Source: Nostoc sp. KVJ3 (GTDB lineage Bacteria > Cyanobacteriota > Cyanobacteriia > Cyanobacteriales > Nostocaceae). Taken from it: a stretch of DNA of 64,000 nt. Numbering within the stretch: the stretch's first letter is position 1; every line of letters starts with the position of its first letter. Shown in pieces: positions 34,473-45,100 of this stretch. Made by a program: the position numbers and the translations under genes. The stretch is taken from assembly GCF_026127265.1 (NCBI RefSeq), contig NZ_WWFG01000002.1, positions 2,542,001 to 2,606,000 of the forward strand. Direction: 5' to 3'. Below the pieces are notes generated by a model. It saw only the letters and a program-made list of their open reading frames with translations, was not told where the DNA came from and searched no databases.

Positions 34473-37097
34473 ATGTTATCTAAATTTCAGCCCGTCAAAT
34501 CTCTTAATCGCTTAGTTGGCAAAGTTTATGCCAAGATGCCTCTGAGGTATGTTCTGATTGTGCCCTTCATATTGCAAATTTTTGGGGCTGTAGGACTTGT
34601 GGGTTATCTTTCATATCAAAACGGACAACAAGCGGTAAAAGAGCTTGCTAATCAATTAGAAAGTGAAATCTGCGATCGCATTGAACAGCATCTTGATGAC
34701 TATTTAACAAACCCGAAACAAATCAATCAAATCAACTTAGATGCAATTGAGCTAGGTTTGCTAAACCTTTCCGACTTTCAAACCACCGGAAATTACTTTT
34801 GGAAACAAATGCAGGTTTTCGATGTTGGCTACAACAGCTTTGCCAATCCCAAAGGGGAATTTATCGGTATTGAACGTCTCAATAATGGCAAGCTGTTAAT
34901 TAACGAAGTTAGTGAAAAGCATGGCATCGGGAAACTTTTTATTTATAATTCAGACGATAAGGGAAATCGCCGCCAGTTGCAGCAAGTCAAAAATTACGAT
35001 CCTCGTGTAGAAGCGTGGTATTCAGATGCAGTCAAAGTAGGCAAACCCGTCTGGAGTCAAATTTACCAATGGGAAGATAAACCAGAAGTTTTATCTATAT
35101 CTTCCAGCTATCCTATTTACGATCAAACTCACAAACTTGTTGGGGTAATTAGTGTTGATTTAATCTTGTCACAAATCAGCAAATTTTTAGCTGATTTAAA
35201 TACCAAACGGTCGGGTAAAACTTTTATTTTAGAGCGTTCCGGGTTAATCGTGGCTTCTTCTACTGAGCCACCATATACCATTATTAATGGTCAAACAAAA
35301 CGTCGATCAGCATTAGATAGTCAAAATTATGTAACTCAACTCACAACCCAGTCTTTGATCAACCGCTTTGGTAATCTTAGATTTGTTGTGGGTAAGCAAC
35401 AGCTAAGTTTTACCGCCGATGGAATGCGTTATTTTGTGCAGGTAAAAAGCTGGAGGGACGAACTAGGTTTAGATTGGCTAATTGTGGCGGTAATTCCCGA
35501 AGGCGAATTTATGCAAGAAATTGATGCTAACACCCGCATCACCATTTTGCTGTGCATAATTGCTTTTTTAGTGGCTGCAAGAATTGGGATTTTGACTGCT
35601 CGCTGGGTAATTAAGCCGATTCTACAATTAAACACATCAGCTAAGAAAATTGCTCAAGGTGAATGGGAGCAAATACCAGAAATCAAGCGCTCCGATGAAC
35701 TGGGGGAACTAGCCAAGTCATTTGAAACTATGGCAAAGCAACTCCAAGCATCCTTTAGTGTATTGTCAGCGAAAAATGCTCAAATGCAAGTCTTAAATGA
35801 AGCGCTATCTGACAGTGAGAGTCGGCTGACTCAATTTTTAGAAGCCATACCAGTGGGTGTATTCATTATAGATGCTGAAGGTGAACCTTATTATACAAAT
35901 CAAATTGGACAGCAAATTCTTGGTCAAGGAGCGATCGCAGAAGTTAGCACCGAACGATTGTCAGAGGTATATCAAGCTTACCTTGCCGGAACAGATCAAC
36001 TTTACCCCAGCGATCGCCTACCGATTTTGAGAGCGTTACTTGGGGAAAGCACCAGGGTTGATGATATGGAAGTTCGCCGTTGTAACCAGATTATTCCGAT
36101 TGAAGTTTTGGGTAAGCCAATCTATGATGAATCGGGGAATCTGGCTTTTGCGATCGCCACATTTTTTGATATCACTCAACACAAACAAGCAGAAAAGTTA
36201 TTAGCAGAATATAATCGCACCTTAGAAGCTCAAGTCAAAAAACGGACTGATGAGTTTCAGCAAGTGATTCAAGAACTCCAAACCACCCAAGAACAACTGA
36301 TTCAATCGCAAAAAATTGCCGCACAGGAACAACAAGCAGCCGTTCGGGAAGCAGCACGAAGCGCCGCCGCCAACCTCGCCAAAAGTGAATTTCTCGCTAA
36401 CATGAGCCACGAACTGCGTACCCCACTCAATGCCATTCTTGGGTTCACCCAAATCATGAGCCGAGATTATTCACTATCTGGCGAACATCAAGAAAACTTG
36501 ACAATTATTAATCGTGCTGGCGAACATCTACTCAACTTAATTAACGACATTCTCGAAATGTCCAAAATTGAAGCCGGTAGAATCACATTAAATCTCAGTA
36601 GCTTTGACTTAATTCATCTCTTGAAGAACTTGGAAGAGATGTTGCGCTTGCGGGCTACATCTAAAAATTTAGAATTACTGTTTGAATATCCACAAGATAT
36701 TCCTCAGTACATAGAAACGGATGAAAATAAACTGTGTCAAGTCTTGCTCAACCTTTTGGGAAATGCCATCAAATTTACTGATATGGGGAGGGTGACGCTA
36801 CGGGTGAGATTGGGGACTGGGGAGCAGGGGGAGCAGGGGAGCAGGGGGAGCAGGGGGAGCAGGGGGAGCAGGGGAAGCAGGGGAAGCAGGGGAAGCAGGG
36901 GGAGCAGGGGGAGACGAGGGAGCAGGGGAAGCAGGGGGAGACGAGGGAGCAAAATCTTCCTCATCCCCCTCATCTCTTTTTCGAGGTACAAGACACTGGT
37001 TGCGGCATTGCTCCCCAAGAAATTGACTTGCTGTTTGAGGCTTTTGAGCAAACTGAAATCGGTAGAAAATCTCAACAAGGGACGGGACTGGGTTTAG
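34473..37097 (+). CDS. Hybrid sensor histidine kinase, N-terminal part (frameshifted)
   Basis: The first 874-residue fragment of a split gene. It has membrane helix 1 (about 26-47), a Cache-type extracellular sensor to about 345, helix 2 (about 352-376), HAMP (to about 430), and a PAS domain (about 455-570, ending DITQHKQAE). A coiled coil and HisKA follow with phospho-acceptor His646 (SHELRTPLNAILGF), then the HATPase N-box (LLNLLGNAIKFTD). The frame then enters a GGGGAGCAG repeat (36819-36950), reads SRG repeats and ends in about 50 unrelated residues without G1/G2 boxes. As written, this fragment cannot bind ATP properly. One added base in the repeat would fuse it to the downstream fragment and give about 1229 residues. 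Confidence 0.85.
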   Translation: MLSKFQPVKSLNRLVGKVYAKMPLRYVLIVPFILQIFGAVGLVGYLSYQNGQQAVKELANQLESEICDRIEQHLDDYLTNPKQINQINLDAIELGLLNLSDFQTTGNYFWKQMQVFDVGYNSFANPKGEFIGIERLNNGKLLINEVSEKHGIGKLFIYNSDDKGNRRQLQQVKNYDPRVEAWYSDAVKVGKPVWSQIYQWEDKPEVLSISSSYPIYDQTHKLVGVISVDLILSQISKFLADLNTKRSGKTFILERSGLIVASSTEPPYTIINGQTKRRSALDSQNYVTQLTTQSLINRFGNLRFVVGKQQLSFTADGMRYFVQVKSWRDELGLDWLIVAVIPEGEFMQEIDANTRITILLCIIAFLVAARIGILTARWVIKPILQLNTSAKKIAQGEWEQIPEIKRSDELGELAKSFETMAKQLQASFSVLSAKNAQMQVLNEALSDSESRLTQFLEAIPVGVFIIDAEGEPYYTNQIGQQILGQGAIAEVSTERLSEVYQAYLAGTDQLYPSDRLPILRALLGESTRVDDMEVRRCNQIIPIEVLGKPIYDESGNLAFAIATFFDITQHKQAEKLLAEYNRTLEAQVKKRTDEFQQVIQELQTTQEQLIQSQKIAAQEQQAAVREAARSAAANLAKSEFLANMSHELRTPLNAILGFTQIMSRDYSLSGEHQENLTIINRAGEHLLNLINDILEMSKIEAGRITLNLSSFDLIHLLKNLEEMLRLRATSKNLELLFEYPQDIPQYIETDENKLCQVLLNLLGNAIKFTDMGRVTLRVRLGTGEQGEQGSRGSRGSRGSRGSRGSRGSRGSRGRRGSRGSRGRRGSKIFLIPLISFSRYKTLVAALLPKKLTCCLRLLSKLKSVENLNKGRDWV
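36819..36950. repeat. GGGGAGCAG minisatellite inside the kinase gene
   Basis: About fourteen units of GGGGAGCAG or GGGAAGCAG, with two longer variants (GGGGAGACGAGGGAGC). All units are 9 nt (or multiples) except the third, GGGAGCAG at 36837-36844, which is 8 nt. That missing base causes the frameshift. The repeat sits in the loop between the HATPase N and G1 boxes. Similar G-rich text breaks the RND pump gene at 63590-63625. Confidence 0.85.
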
Positions 37098-38161
37098 CGA
37101 TTAGCCGCAAATACGTGCAACTTCTGGGGGGAGATATTAGCGTTAGCAGTACTTTTGGTGTAGGTAGTACATTTGCCTTTGATATTAAAATTAGTTTATC
37201 TTGTCCCAGAGAAATACCGACACACCAAATTAAATCTCAAATTTTATCTTTAGCACCGACTGAAAAAGCATACCGCATCTTAGTAGTTGATGACTCGAAA
37301 GAAAGCCGTCTATTGCTAGTTAAAATTCTCACAACTATCGGCTTTGAAGTTAGGGAAGCTAGAGATGGGCAAGAAGCAGTTGCTAATTGGGAATCTTGGC
37401 AACCACATTTAATTTTTATGGATATGCGAATGCCAGTCATGGACGGCTACGAAGCCACAAGAATGATTAAAAGTAAAGAGATAGGGTATGGGGCAGCCAA
37501 TAGGGTGCAGAAGTTCCCAAAATTGAAACAACTCGCCTCATCCGAGAACCAATGCCTTGCAGGAGAATTTAATGCAGATGACTGTGAGATTCTTAAGGTT
37601 GTCCACAAAGCCTCTCCCATCCCAGAAGCAACTGATGTGATGGAAAACGATCCTTTTGGTGTGTCCATTTTGCGATCGCCAACAGCCTTGGCTCCCTCTG
37701 CCGACATCTCTGAGACATGGCAGGGTTGTTACAATCAACACACGATCGTTATTGCCCTAACTGCTAGCGCCTTCGAGGAAGAACGCCAGAAAATTTTGTC
37801 CATTGGCTGCGACGATTTTATTCGCAAGCCATTCACACAGGAAGTATTATTGGAAAAACTGAGCCAACATCTGGGTGTAAAGTATACCAACCAAATAGAA
37901 ACCACAAACACGGCAGTTGTCGATCGAGCTACACAGATATTTGTCAGTGTTGCTGAACTCCTAAGCCATTTATCACAAATGCCACCTGAGTGGCTACAAA
38001 AGATCCACTATGCCGCAGCCAGCTGTAGTGATGAACTGATTTTAGAGTTAATCAACCAAATCCCCGCAGATAATGGTCAGGTTTCCCAATTTATCAGGGA
38101 TTTAGCAAATAACTACCAGTTTGAGAAAATTATGGAATTGACTAAAACAAACGTAGAATGA
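37028..38161 (+). CDS. Hybrid sensor histidine kinase, C-terminal part (HATPase end + receiver)
   Basis: Second fragment of the split kinase. The true frame is open from inside the repeat and reads FFEVQDTGCGIAPQEIDLLFEAFEQ (the G1 box, upstream of the nominal TTG at 37028). TGLGLAISRKYVQLLGG (G2) and a receiver domain (RILVVDDSKESRLLL, Asp132 in FMDMRMPVMDG, Lys in IRKPF) follow. The receiver is odd: about 87 residues (nt 37478-37738) are inserted in frame between GYEATRMIKS and HTIVIALTASAFEEE. A C-terminal helical region follows. The stop overlaps the start of the next gene (ATGA). Whether it is translated alone is unknown. Confidence 0.8.
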   Translation: MLFEAFEQTEIGRKSQQGTGLGLAISRKYVQLLGGDISVSSTFGVGSTFAFDIKISLSCPREIPTHQIKSQILSLAPTEKAYRILVVDDSKESRLLLVKILTTIGFEVREARDGQEAVANWESWQPHLIFMDMRMPVMDGYEATRMIKSKEIGYGAANRVQKFPKLKQLASSENQCLAGEFNADDCEILKVVHKASPIPEATDVMENDPFGVSILRSPTALAPSADISETWQGCYNQHTIVIALTASAFEEERQKILSIGCDDFIRKPFTQEVLLEKLSQHLGVKYTNQIETTNTAVVDRATQIFVSVAELLSHLSQMPPEWLQKIHYAAASCSDELILELINQIPADNGQVSQFIRDLANNYQFEKIMELTKTNVE

Positions 38162-39993
38162 ATTACGAGCATTTAGACCCTAATAAAAAAGATATTTTGA
38201 TCGTTGACGATATGGCGGATAACCTGCGGGTTTTATCCTCAATATTGGCAAGGGAAGGGTATAACGTTCGTAAAGCTTTGAACTGGCAAATGGCACTGAC
38301 AGCGACTCAAACAGTGTTACCGGATTTGATTTTACTCGATATTATGATGCCAGAAGTAGATGGCTATGAAATTTGTCAGACCTTTAAAGCTTGGGAGTTA
38401 ACAGCTGATATTCCGATAATTTTTATTAGTGCTTTAGATGATGTTTTTGACAAAGTTAAAGCTTTTCGGGTGGGTGGCGTAGACTACATTACCAAACCTT
38501 TTGAGTTTCAAGAAGTTTTAGTGCGCGTGAAAAATCAACTGGCATTGAGATCGGCGCGATTAGAAGTATTGAAACTAAATGTTGAACTTGAACATCGGGT
38601 AAAAGAGCGGACTGGAGAACTAGAAAAAGCTCTCCAAAAACTTCAAAAAGAAATCAACTCTCGGCAGAAATTGCAAAGTCAACTGCTCGATATAGCGCTG
38701 CATGATTCCCTGACGGGATTACCAAATCGAGTTTTGTTTATTAGGCGACTAGAAAACGCCCTAAATCGTGCCCAACAAGAATCTAATTATCAGTTTGCAG
38801 TCCTTTTTTTGGACTGCGATCGCTTCAAAGTGATCAATGATTCCCTTGGTCATTTGGTGGGAGATGAATTGCTGATAGCCATTGCGCGGCGCTTGCAAGC
38901 ATGTCTCATCCCTATTGATACTCTAGCACGATTAGGCGGTGATGAATTTGGAATCCTCCTAGAAAATATTACAGATATTAACATAGCAATCCAAGTCGCA
39001 GAAAGGATTTTGCAACAGCTATCTCTTGCTTTTAAACTGTCAAGATATGAAGTATTTATGAATGCCAGCATTGGGATTAGTTGGGGTAATAAAGATTACG
39101 ACCGTCCAGAATATTTGCTGCGAGATGCTGATACGGCAATGTATCGCGCTAAGGCCCAAGGAAGAGCTAAATATCACGTTTTCAATCCAACAATGCATCA
39201 GGAAGCTATTCAGCTTTTAGAGTTAGAAAATGACCTGCGAAGGGCTGTTGAAAGGCAAGAATTTCTCGTTTATTATCAGCCAATTATTTCCTTAACTACG
39301 GGTAGAATTTCTGGATTTGAAGCCTTGGTAAGGTGGCAACATCCAACTCGTGGTCTAGTTTCTCCCACAGAATTTATTCCTGTGGCAGAAGAAACAGGTT
39401 TGATTAATGTCATCAATACTTGGGTATTACAGTCAGCTTGTCATCAGCTAAGTATTTGGCAACATCGTCCAGTGACACCAGAACCTCTAACTATTAGCGT
39501 CAATTTGAGTGCCAGGTTATTTTTACAACCAAATTTTGTAGAACAAATTGACCGAATCATTTATGAAAATAAAATAAATCCTGAATATTTAGAATTGGAG
39601 ATTACAGAGAGTGTAATTATGGAAAATACTAATGAAATTAAAATTATTCTTGAACAACTAAAACAACGAAAAATAAAATTGATTATGGATGACTTTGGTA
39701 CAGGATATTCATCTTTGAGCTACCTGCATAGCTTTCCTTTAAATGCGCTCAAAATCGATCAATCTTTCGTCAAACGGATGCAGGATAACAAGGAGAATAT
39801 GGGTTTAGTACCAGCAATGATTGGCATTGCCAACTCAATGGGGATGAGTGCGATCGCAGAAGGTGTAGAAACACAAGAACAGTTAGCTCAACTGAGAAGT
39901 TTAAATTGTAATTTTGCTCAAGGCTATCTGTTTTCTCAACCCATAGAACTACAATTAGTTCTTAAGTTGCTTGCAACAGAACCTCAATGGTAG
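38158..39993 (+). CDS. Response regulator with GGDEF and EAL domains
   Basis: The 611-residue protein has a receiver with Asp61 (LILLDIMMPEVDG), then a coiled-coil linker (about 135-180). A GGDEF domain follows with an intact active site GGDEF at 260-264, and an EAL domain with EALVRW (388-390) and DDFGTGYSS. Both catalytic motifs look complete, so it may make and degrade cyclic di-GMP. The inhibitory RxxD site before GGDEF is absent (IPID instead). The 4-bp overlap with the kinase gene strongly suggests that this is the kinase's output. If the kinase is switched off by its frameshift, translation coupling to this gene could also be lost. Confidence 0.95.
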   Translation: MNYEHLDPNKKDILIVDDMADNLRVLSSILAREGYNVRKALNWQMALTATQTVLPDLILLDIMMPEVDGYEICQTFKAWELTADIPIIFISALDDVFDKVKAFRVGGVDYITKPFEFQEVLVRVKNQLALRSARLEVLKLNVELEHRVKERTGELEKALQKLQKEINSRQKLQSQLLDIALHDSLTGLPNRVLFIRRLENALNRAQQESNYQFAVLFLDCDRFKVINDSLGHLVGDELLIAIARRLQACLIPIDTLARLGGDEFGILLENITDINIAIQVAERILQQLSLAFKLSRYEVFMNASIGISWGNKDYDRPEYLLRDADTAMYRAKAQGRAKYHVFNPTMHQEAIQLLELENDLRRAVERQEFLVYYQPIISLTTGRISGFEALVRWQHPTRGLVSPTEFIPVAEETGLINVINTWVLQSACHQLSIWQHRPVTPEPLTISVNLSARLFLQPNFVEQIDRIIYENKINPEYLELEITESVIMENTNEIKIILEQLKQRKIKLIMDDFGTGYSSLSYLHSFPLNALKIDQSFVKRMQDNKENMGLVPAMIGIANSMGMSAIAEGVETQEQLAQLRSLNCNFAQGYLFSQPIELQLVLKLLATEPQW

Positions 39994-40117
39994 CTATCAA
40001 ATCAACCTTTTAAAATCTGTTACATTGATGTTATTCTCTAAAAGACGCTACGCGTAGCTTGCTTCCCCGCAGGGGTATGCAGTTTCTTTATTCATTCTCT
40101 GATTTTTAGTCTAAAGA

Positions 40118-40226
40118 GGGAGCATTCCAAATGTGTAAAAACATAAGCTGTCATTGCAAACATTCCGCTTCACTTCATTCGCAATGACAATATATTTGAT
40201 AAATTTGTTTTCATTGGGATGCTCCC
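40118..40226. mobile_element. 109-bp MITE-like element with GGGAGCAT ends
   Basis: The inverted ends GGGAGCATTCCAA and TTGGGATGCTCCC-like sequence (TCATTGGGATGCTCCC) surround a GTCATTGCAAAC ... TTCGCAATGAC palindrome. No coding capacity, and no clear target duplication was found. The rest of 39994-40431 has a short palindromic repeat (GACGCTACGCGTAGC) and no gene. Confidence 0.55.
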
Positions 40227-40431
40227 ATCTTTGCGTGCTATCTACTATGCTGCTGTAAACAGGCTATCCGGTTCGTAAAGCTTATAACCAGTCAATAGCT
40301 TTGGTAGTCTGTAAAACTCTCCAGTCACAGTGGGAGCTAAACTATAGATACAAGTATTTTGGTGAAATCGATAAAAAAATCAGGTTGTTTTAAATAAGCA
40401 ATCATTATAAATATAGCTTTTGATAATAAAA

Positions 40432-41844
40432 ATGCCTTTTAATCAAACTAACGATCATAAAAGAAATATTTTGGTGGTCGATGATACCCCAGATAATTTG
40501 CGGCTTTTATCGGCGATGTTGACTGCACAAGGTTTTGAAGTTCGCAAAGCCTTAAACGGTAAAATGGCACTGACTGCGTGTCAAATGGTTTTGCCAGATG
40601 TGATTTTGCTGGATATCAATATGCCAGGAATGGATGGCTATCAAGTCTGTCAACAACTGAAAGCTGATGACAAAACTCGCGAAGTCCCAGTAATTTTTAT
40701 CAGCGCCCTGGATGATGTGGTAGATAAGGTAAAAGCCTTTGATGTTGGTGGTGTAGATTATATTGCTAAACCTTTTCATGGAGCAGAGGTGGTGTTACGA
40801 ATTGAAAATCAGATTAATTTACGTTTGCTTCAAGTTAAACTGCAAGAAAAAAACTTTTTATTACAAGAGGCTCTTGACAACTTGAAATCTGCTCAAGTTC
40901 AACAAATTCAAAACGAAAAGATGGTGGCGCTGGGGCAATTAGTGGCTGGGCTAGCTCATGAAATTAATAACCCAATCAGTTTTATTTATGGTAATCTCCA
41001 ATATGCAGATCAATACGTACAAGACCTAGTGGATCTGATTGAAGTTTATCAACAGGAATATCCAAAACCCACATCCAAAGTTCAGCAAATATCCAAAGAT
41101 ATAGACCTGAATTTTGTGGTTAAGGATCTGCAAAACTTGATAGGTGCAATGTATAGAGGCTCCGATCGCATTCGAGAAATTGTCCTGGCGCTACAACACT
41201 TTTCTCGGCATGATGAAGCAGAGATGAAACGGGTAAATATCCATGAAGACATCGAAAACACTTTGGTAATGTTACAACATCGGCTCAGGGAAGCAGCAGA
41301 TCGCCCTGCAATTGTTGTAGTCAAAGATTATGGTAACTTGCCTTTAGTGACTTGTTATGCAAGTGAACTAAACCAAGTATTTATGCATTTGTTAAATAAT
41401 GCTATAGATGCAATAGAAGAAGCAGTAGGCAATCAATCTTCCGATCCTTATTCCCTAACCCCACTTGAGAGCAGTTGCTCCACTACAGCGCTTCGCGCAT
41501 CCTGCGGCGGGGGAGACACGCCAATTTCTGCACTTGGGGAAACCTCAAAACCTCAGTGGCTCCTTCCTACTCCTCAGATTCGGATTCACACAGAGGTGAC
41601 AGACTTGAATATGATTAGAATTGCGATCGCAGATAGTGGTCTTGGTATAAAAGAGTCACTGCGATCGCGTTTATTTGACCCATTTTTTACTACAAAAGCT
41701 GTGGGTAAAGGTAGTGGATTAGGATTATCTATTAGCTATCAGATTATCGTCCAAAAACACCGAGGAAATATTACCTGTAACTCTTCTGTTGGGCAAGGAG
41801 CAGAGTTTGCGATCGAAATTCCCATCGAGCAACCTGAACATTAA
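40432..41844 (+). CDS. Receiver-histidine kinase (atypical order)
   Basis: From ATG at 40432 this is a 470-residue soluble protein. An N-terminal receiver has Asp61 (VILLDINMPGMDG), then comes HisKA with His176 (AGLAHEINNPISFIYGN) and a HATPase with FMHLLNNAIDAIEEA (N), IADSGLGI (G1) and KGSGLGLSISYQI (G2). There is no membrane segment. Between the N and G1 boxes about 45 residues (nt about 41440-41575) look foreign. The DNA there matches a dispersed palindromic repeat also present at 53400-53450, inserted in frame. A longer TTG start at 40420 is less likely. The partner is not evident, and the neighbouring GGDEF-EAL receiver is 84% similar-looking in its first 120 residues by eye only, so cross-talk is possible. 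Confidence 0.92.
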   Translation: MPFNQTNDHKRNILVVDDTPDNLRLLSAMLTAQGFEVRKALNGKMALTACQMVLPDVILLDINMPGMDGYQVCQQLKADDKTREVPVIFISALDDVVDKVKAFDVGGVDYIAKPFHGAEVVLRIENQINLRLLQVKLQEKNFLLQEALDNLKSAQVQQIQNEKMVALGQLVAGLAHEINNPISFIYGNLQYADQYVQDLVDLIEVYQQEYPKPTSKVQQISKDIDLNFVVKDLQNLIGAMYRGSDRIREIVLALQHFSRHDEAEMKRVNIHEDIENTLVMLQHRLREAADRPAIVVVKDYGNLPLVTCYASELNQVFMHLLNNAIDAIEEAVGNQSSDPYSLTPLESSCSTTALRASCGGGDTPISALGETSKPQWLLPTPQIRIHTEVTDLNMIRIAIADSGLGIKESLRSRLFDPFFTTKAVGKGSGLGLSISYQIIVQKHRGNITCNSSVGQGAEFAIEIPIEQPEH

Positions 41845-42186
41845 TTCAGGAGTGCTGAGTAACTGAGAGAGATAAATAGAGTTAGCATTTCCTAAAAAAT
41901 TAAAATTAAACTACATTATTAAACAAGCAATTAAAAATTCAAAATAAGCGGCACACACTTAATCTTAATTTGCCATATTGATTAAGCTTTTTACCAAAAG
42001 ATAATAAAAGTTATATCTTTTGCTGGATGGAGTTTTCAGCCTTTGGAGAGATGCTTTAAACAGCTAAATTCTACGATTCTAAACAAAAAGAGTTAGGTAT
42101 TGCCATAGATACAAACAAAAATACTAAGAGTTGCTTCTCAAGAAAATCTTAATTCCCCAATTTTAAACTTAGTAGAAGGAAATACA

Positions 42187-45100
42187 ATGCTCCAAAGTAC
42201 GGAAATCATGCTGGGACTCTACAAACCATTATTGTGGTTAGCACAGGCTCCAGTAGATCCCTCAAATATCACGCCAGCACAGGCATCGGTTCTCACTTCC
42301 GGGCCGCGCTTTTTTGTGGCTTTAATCTCCGGCGTGATCCTAGCCTTTGCTTTCCAATTAGTTTTAACTAATCTCTCCCTTGCAGCCGGTATTTCCTACC
42401 TGGGGCACTCATCTGACTCAGATTCTGATTCTGGGGAAGTGGGAAGTTTGGGCGGCAGCATTCGCAAAATTGGCACCGCAGTGGGGATTTGGACATTAGT
42501 CACTGTCACGATCGCTTTATTAATCGCCTGTTTTCTGGCTGTAAAATTGAGCCTTGTAATCTTAGATCCAGGATTAGGAGCAATTCTCGGTTTGGTAATT
42601 TGGGGTGCTTACTTTTTACTCCTGGTTTGGGTAAGTTCCACTACCGTGGGTTCCTTAATTGGCTCAGTTGTAAATACAGCAACATCGGGTTTTCAGGCGA
42701 TTATGGGCACAGCTACCGCTGCCCTGGGCGCTAAAGCTGTCAATAACCAAGTTGTTGCCACCGCTGAAGCCGCCGCCGCCGCTATCCGTCGGGAACTAGG
42801 AAGCGGTATCGACCCTGGAAGTATCCGGGAGAACATAGAAGATTACTTAGAAAAGCTACGTCCCCCAGAATTGGATGTGTCGAAAATTCGGAGTGATTTT
42901 GAAAATTTACTCAACGATCCGCAATTCAAAGCGATCGCAGGGACTCCAGATATTCGCAACATCGACCGCGAAAAATTTATTGAGTTAGTCAGCAGCCGCA
43001 CCGATCTTTCCAAAAAAGATGTTAGCCGCATTTCTGATACTTTGTATAAAGTTTGGCAACAAGTAGTAAGTCAGCATTCACCCACCGAAGACCGGATGGG
43101 TGAGTTAATGGATTATCTCAAATCACTTCCAGCCGGACAAACCAAGACAGATGAACTCAATGCCAAGCTGGATCGGTTAGTTGCAGAAATCCGCGGTTCC
43201 AAAGAATCTGACCAAAAGGCATCGACTGGGCCAATTCAAAGTACACTCCAGCAAGGACTATCTGCCTTAACCGGCATTGTGTTGGGACGGACAGATTTAT
43301 CTGATTTGGATGTGGAAAAAATCTTGGGTAGTCTTACCACCGCCAAAGATAAAGTCACCCAACAAGCAGATAAGCTAGGGTTGCCAACACCATCACAACC
43401 CTATAGCCCAATTCGCTCTGATGTCGAAAACTACCTATATAACACTTATGCTTGGCAACTAAGCTCAGAAAAAATTGCCCAAGAATTTCGTGATGTCATT
43501 TACGACCCAGCAGCCGATTCTGGAATCGTCCGCAGGGAACTAGAAAGATTATCACGTAACGATTTCGTCAAAATTCTGCAACAACGGGGACTCCTTACCC
43601 AAACCCAAATTCAGCGCATTGCAGATCGGCTAGAAGTTGTCCGTAAAGATGTGCTGGTGACAGTTATAGGTATCGAAGAACGAGAAATAGTTCAGGACTT
43701 GCAACGCGCAGTAGAAAGTTATTTGCTTGTTACCCCAAAAGCAGATTTGACTCCCGTTGGCATTGAGCAGAATTTCAAACCACTGTTGCAAGACCCAGAT
43801 GCCGATTATGAAACCCTGACATTGCGATTGGCACACATCGAACGTCAGGAAATTCGCGAGATATTACTGGAACGGAATGATGTTCAGTTATATGAAGTAG
43901 ACAGCATTTTGGATGAATTGGAGAAACAGCGCGATCGCGTCTTGGTAGAATCCAAAGGATTAGCTGAACAGGCACAATATCAAGCAGAAACCCTGTGGTT
44001 GAATGTAGAATCATATCTGCGTAATACTGGGAAATCAGAACTAAATCCTGATGCCATCCGCGCGGAGTTCAAAAAATTACTAGAAGATCCCCAAGCTGGA
44101 ATTACCTCAATTCGGGCGCGGTTGTCTCGCTTTGACCGTGATACCTTGGTGCAATTGTTGAGTCAGCGCGAAGACTTGACTGAAGACCAAGTTAATCAAA
44201 TCATCAACGCGGCTGAAGAGTCGTGGCATAACATTCGCCACACACCCCAAGCTGTAGTAGATAAAGCTAAAGAGCAATACGACTCTGTTACTACGACAAT
44301 CGCAGATTATCTACGGAATACAGGTAAACAAGAACTGAATCCAGAAGGGATTGGGCGAGATTTGACCAAATTATTTGAAAATCCCAAAGAAGGAGCTGTC
44401 GCCCTCCGTCGGCGATTGTCGCAAGTAGACCGGGATACACTGGTGAAGTTGCTCAGTCAACGTCAAGATTTGAGCGAACAACAAGTCAATGAAATTATTG
44501 ATTCCACGCAAAATTCCATTCGGAATTTTGTGCGTGCGCCTCGCCGTTTAGCTACCCGCACCCAGCAAAGAGCCGAAACCTTCAAAGCTTATTTGGAAGA
44601 GTATCTCCGCCAAACTGGTAAAGAAGAACTTAATCCTGAAGGTATCAAACGCGACTTACAACTCCTCTTGCACGATCCGCGAGTGGGGGTAGAAAGTTTT
44701 AGCGATCGCCTTTCTCAATTTGACCGTTCTACCATCATCGCCCTGCTGAAAATTCGGGAAGATATTTCTGATGAAGAAGCGGCGCGAATTGCCGATAGCA
44801 TGGTGTCCGTCAGGGATCAATTTGTAGAACAAGTGCGGAATATCCAACGAGGAATTCAAGACGCAATTGATGGGGTTTTTGCCCGAATTCGCAACTATCT
44901 TAATTCTCTGGATCGCCCAGAACTTAACTACGATAGTATCAAGCATGATGTTCGCACCTTTTTTGACGATCCTCAAGCCGGGTTTGATGCCCTGCGCGAT
45001 CGCCTATCTTCTTTCGACCGTGATACCTTAGTGGCAATTATGAGTTCTCGTGAGGACATCTCTGAGGAAGATGCCAACCGGATCATCGACCAAATTGAAC

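Noticed and set aside
36737..37078. 113-residue minus-strand leucine/proline-repeat frame
   Set aside because: Shadow of the GGGGAGCAG minisatellite (LPLLPLLP runs).
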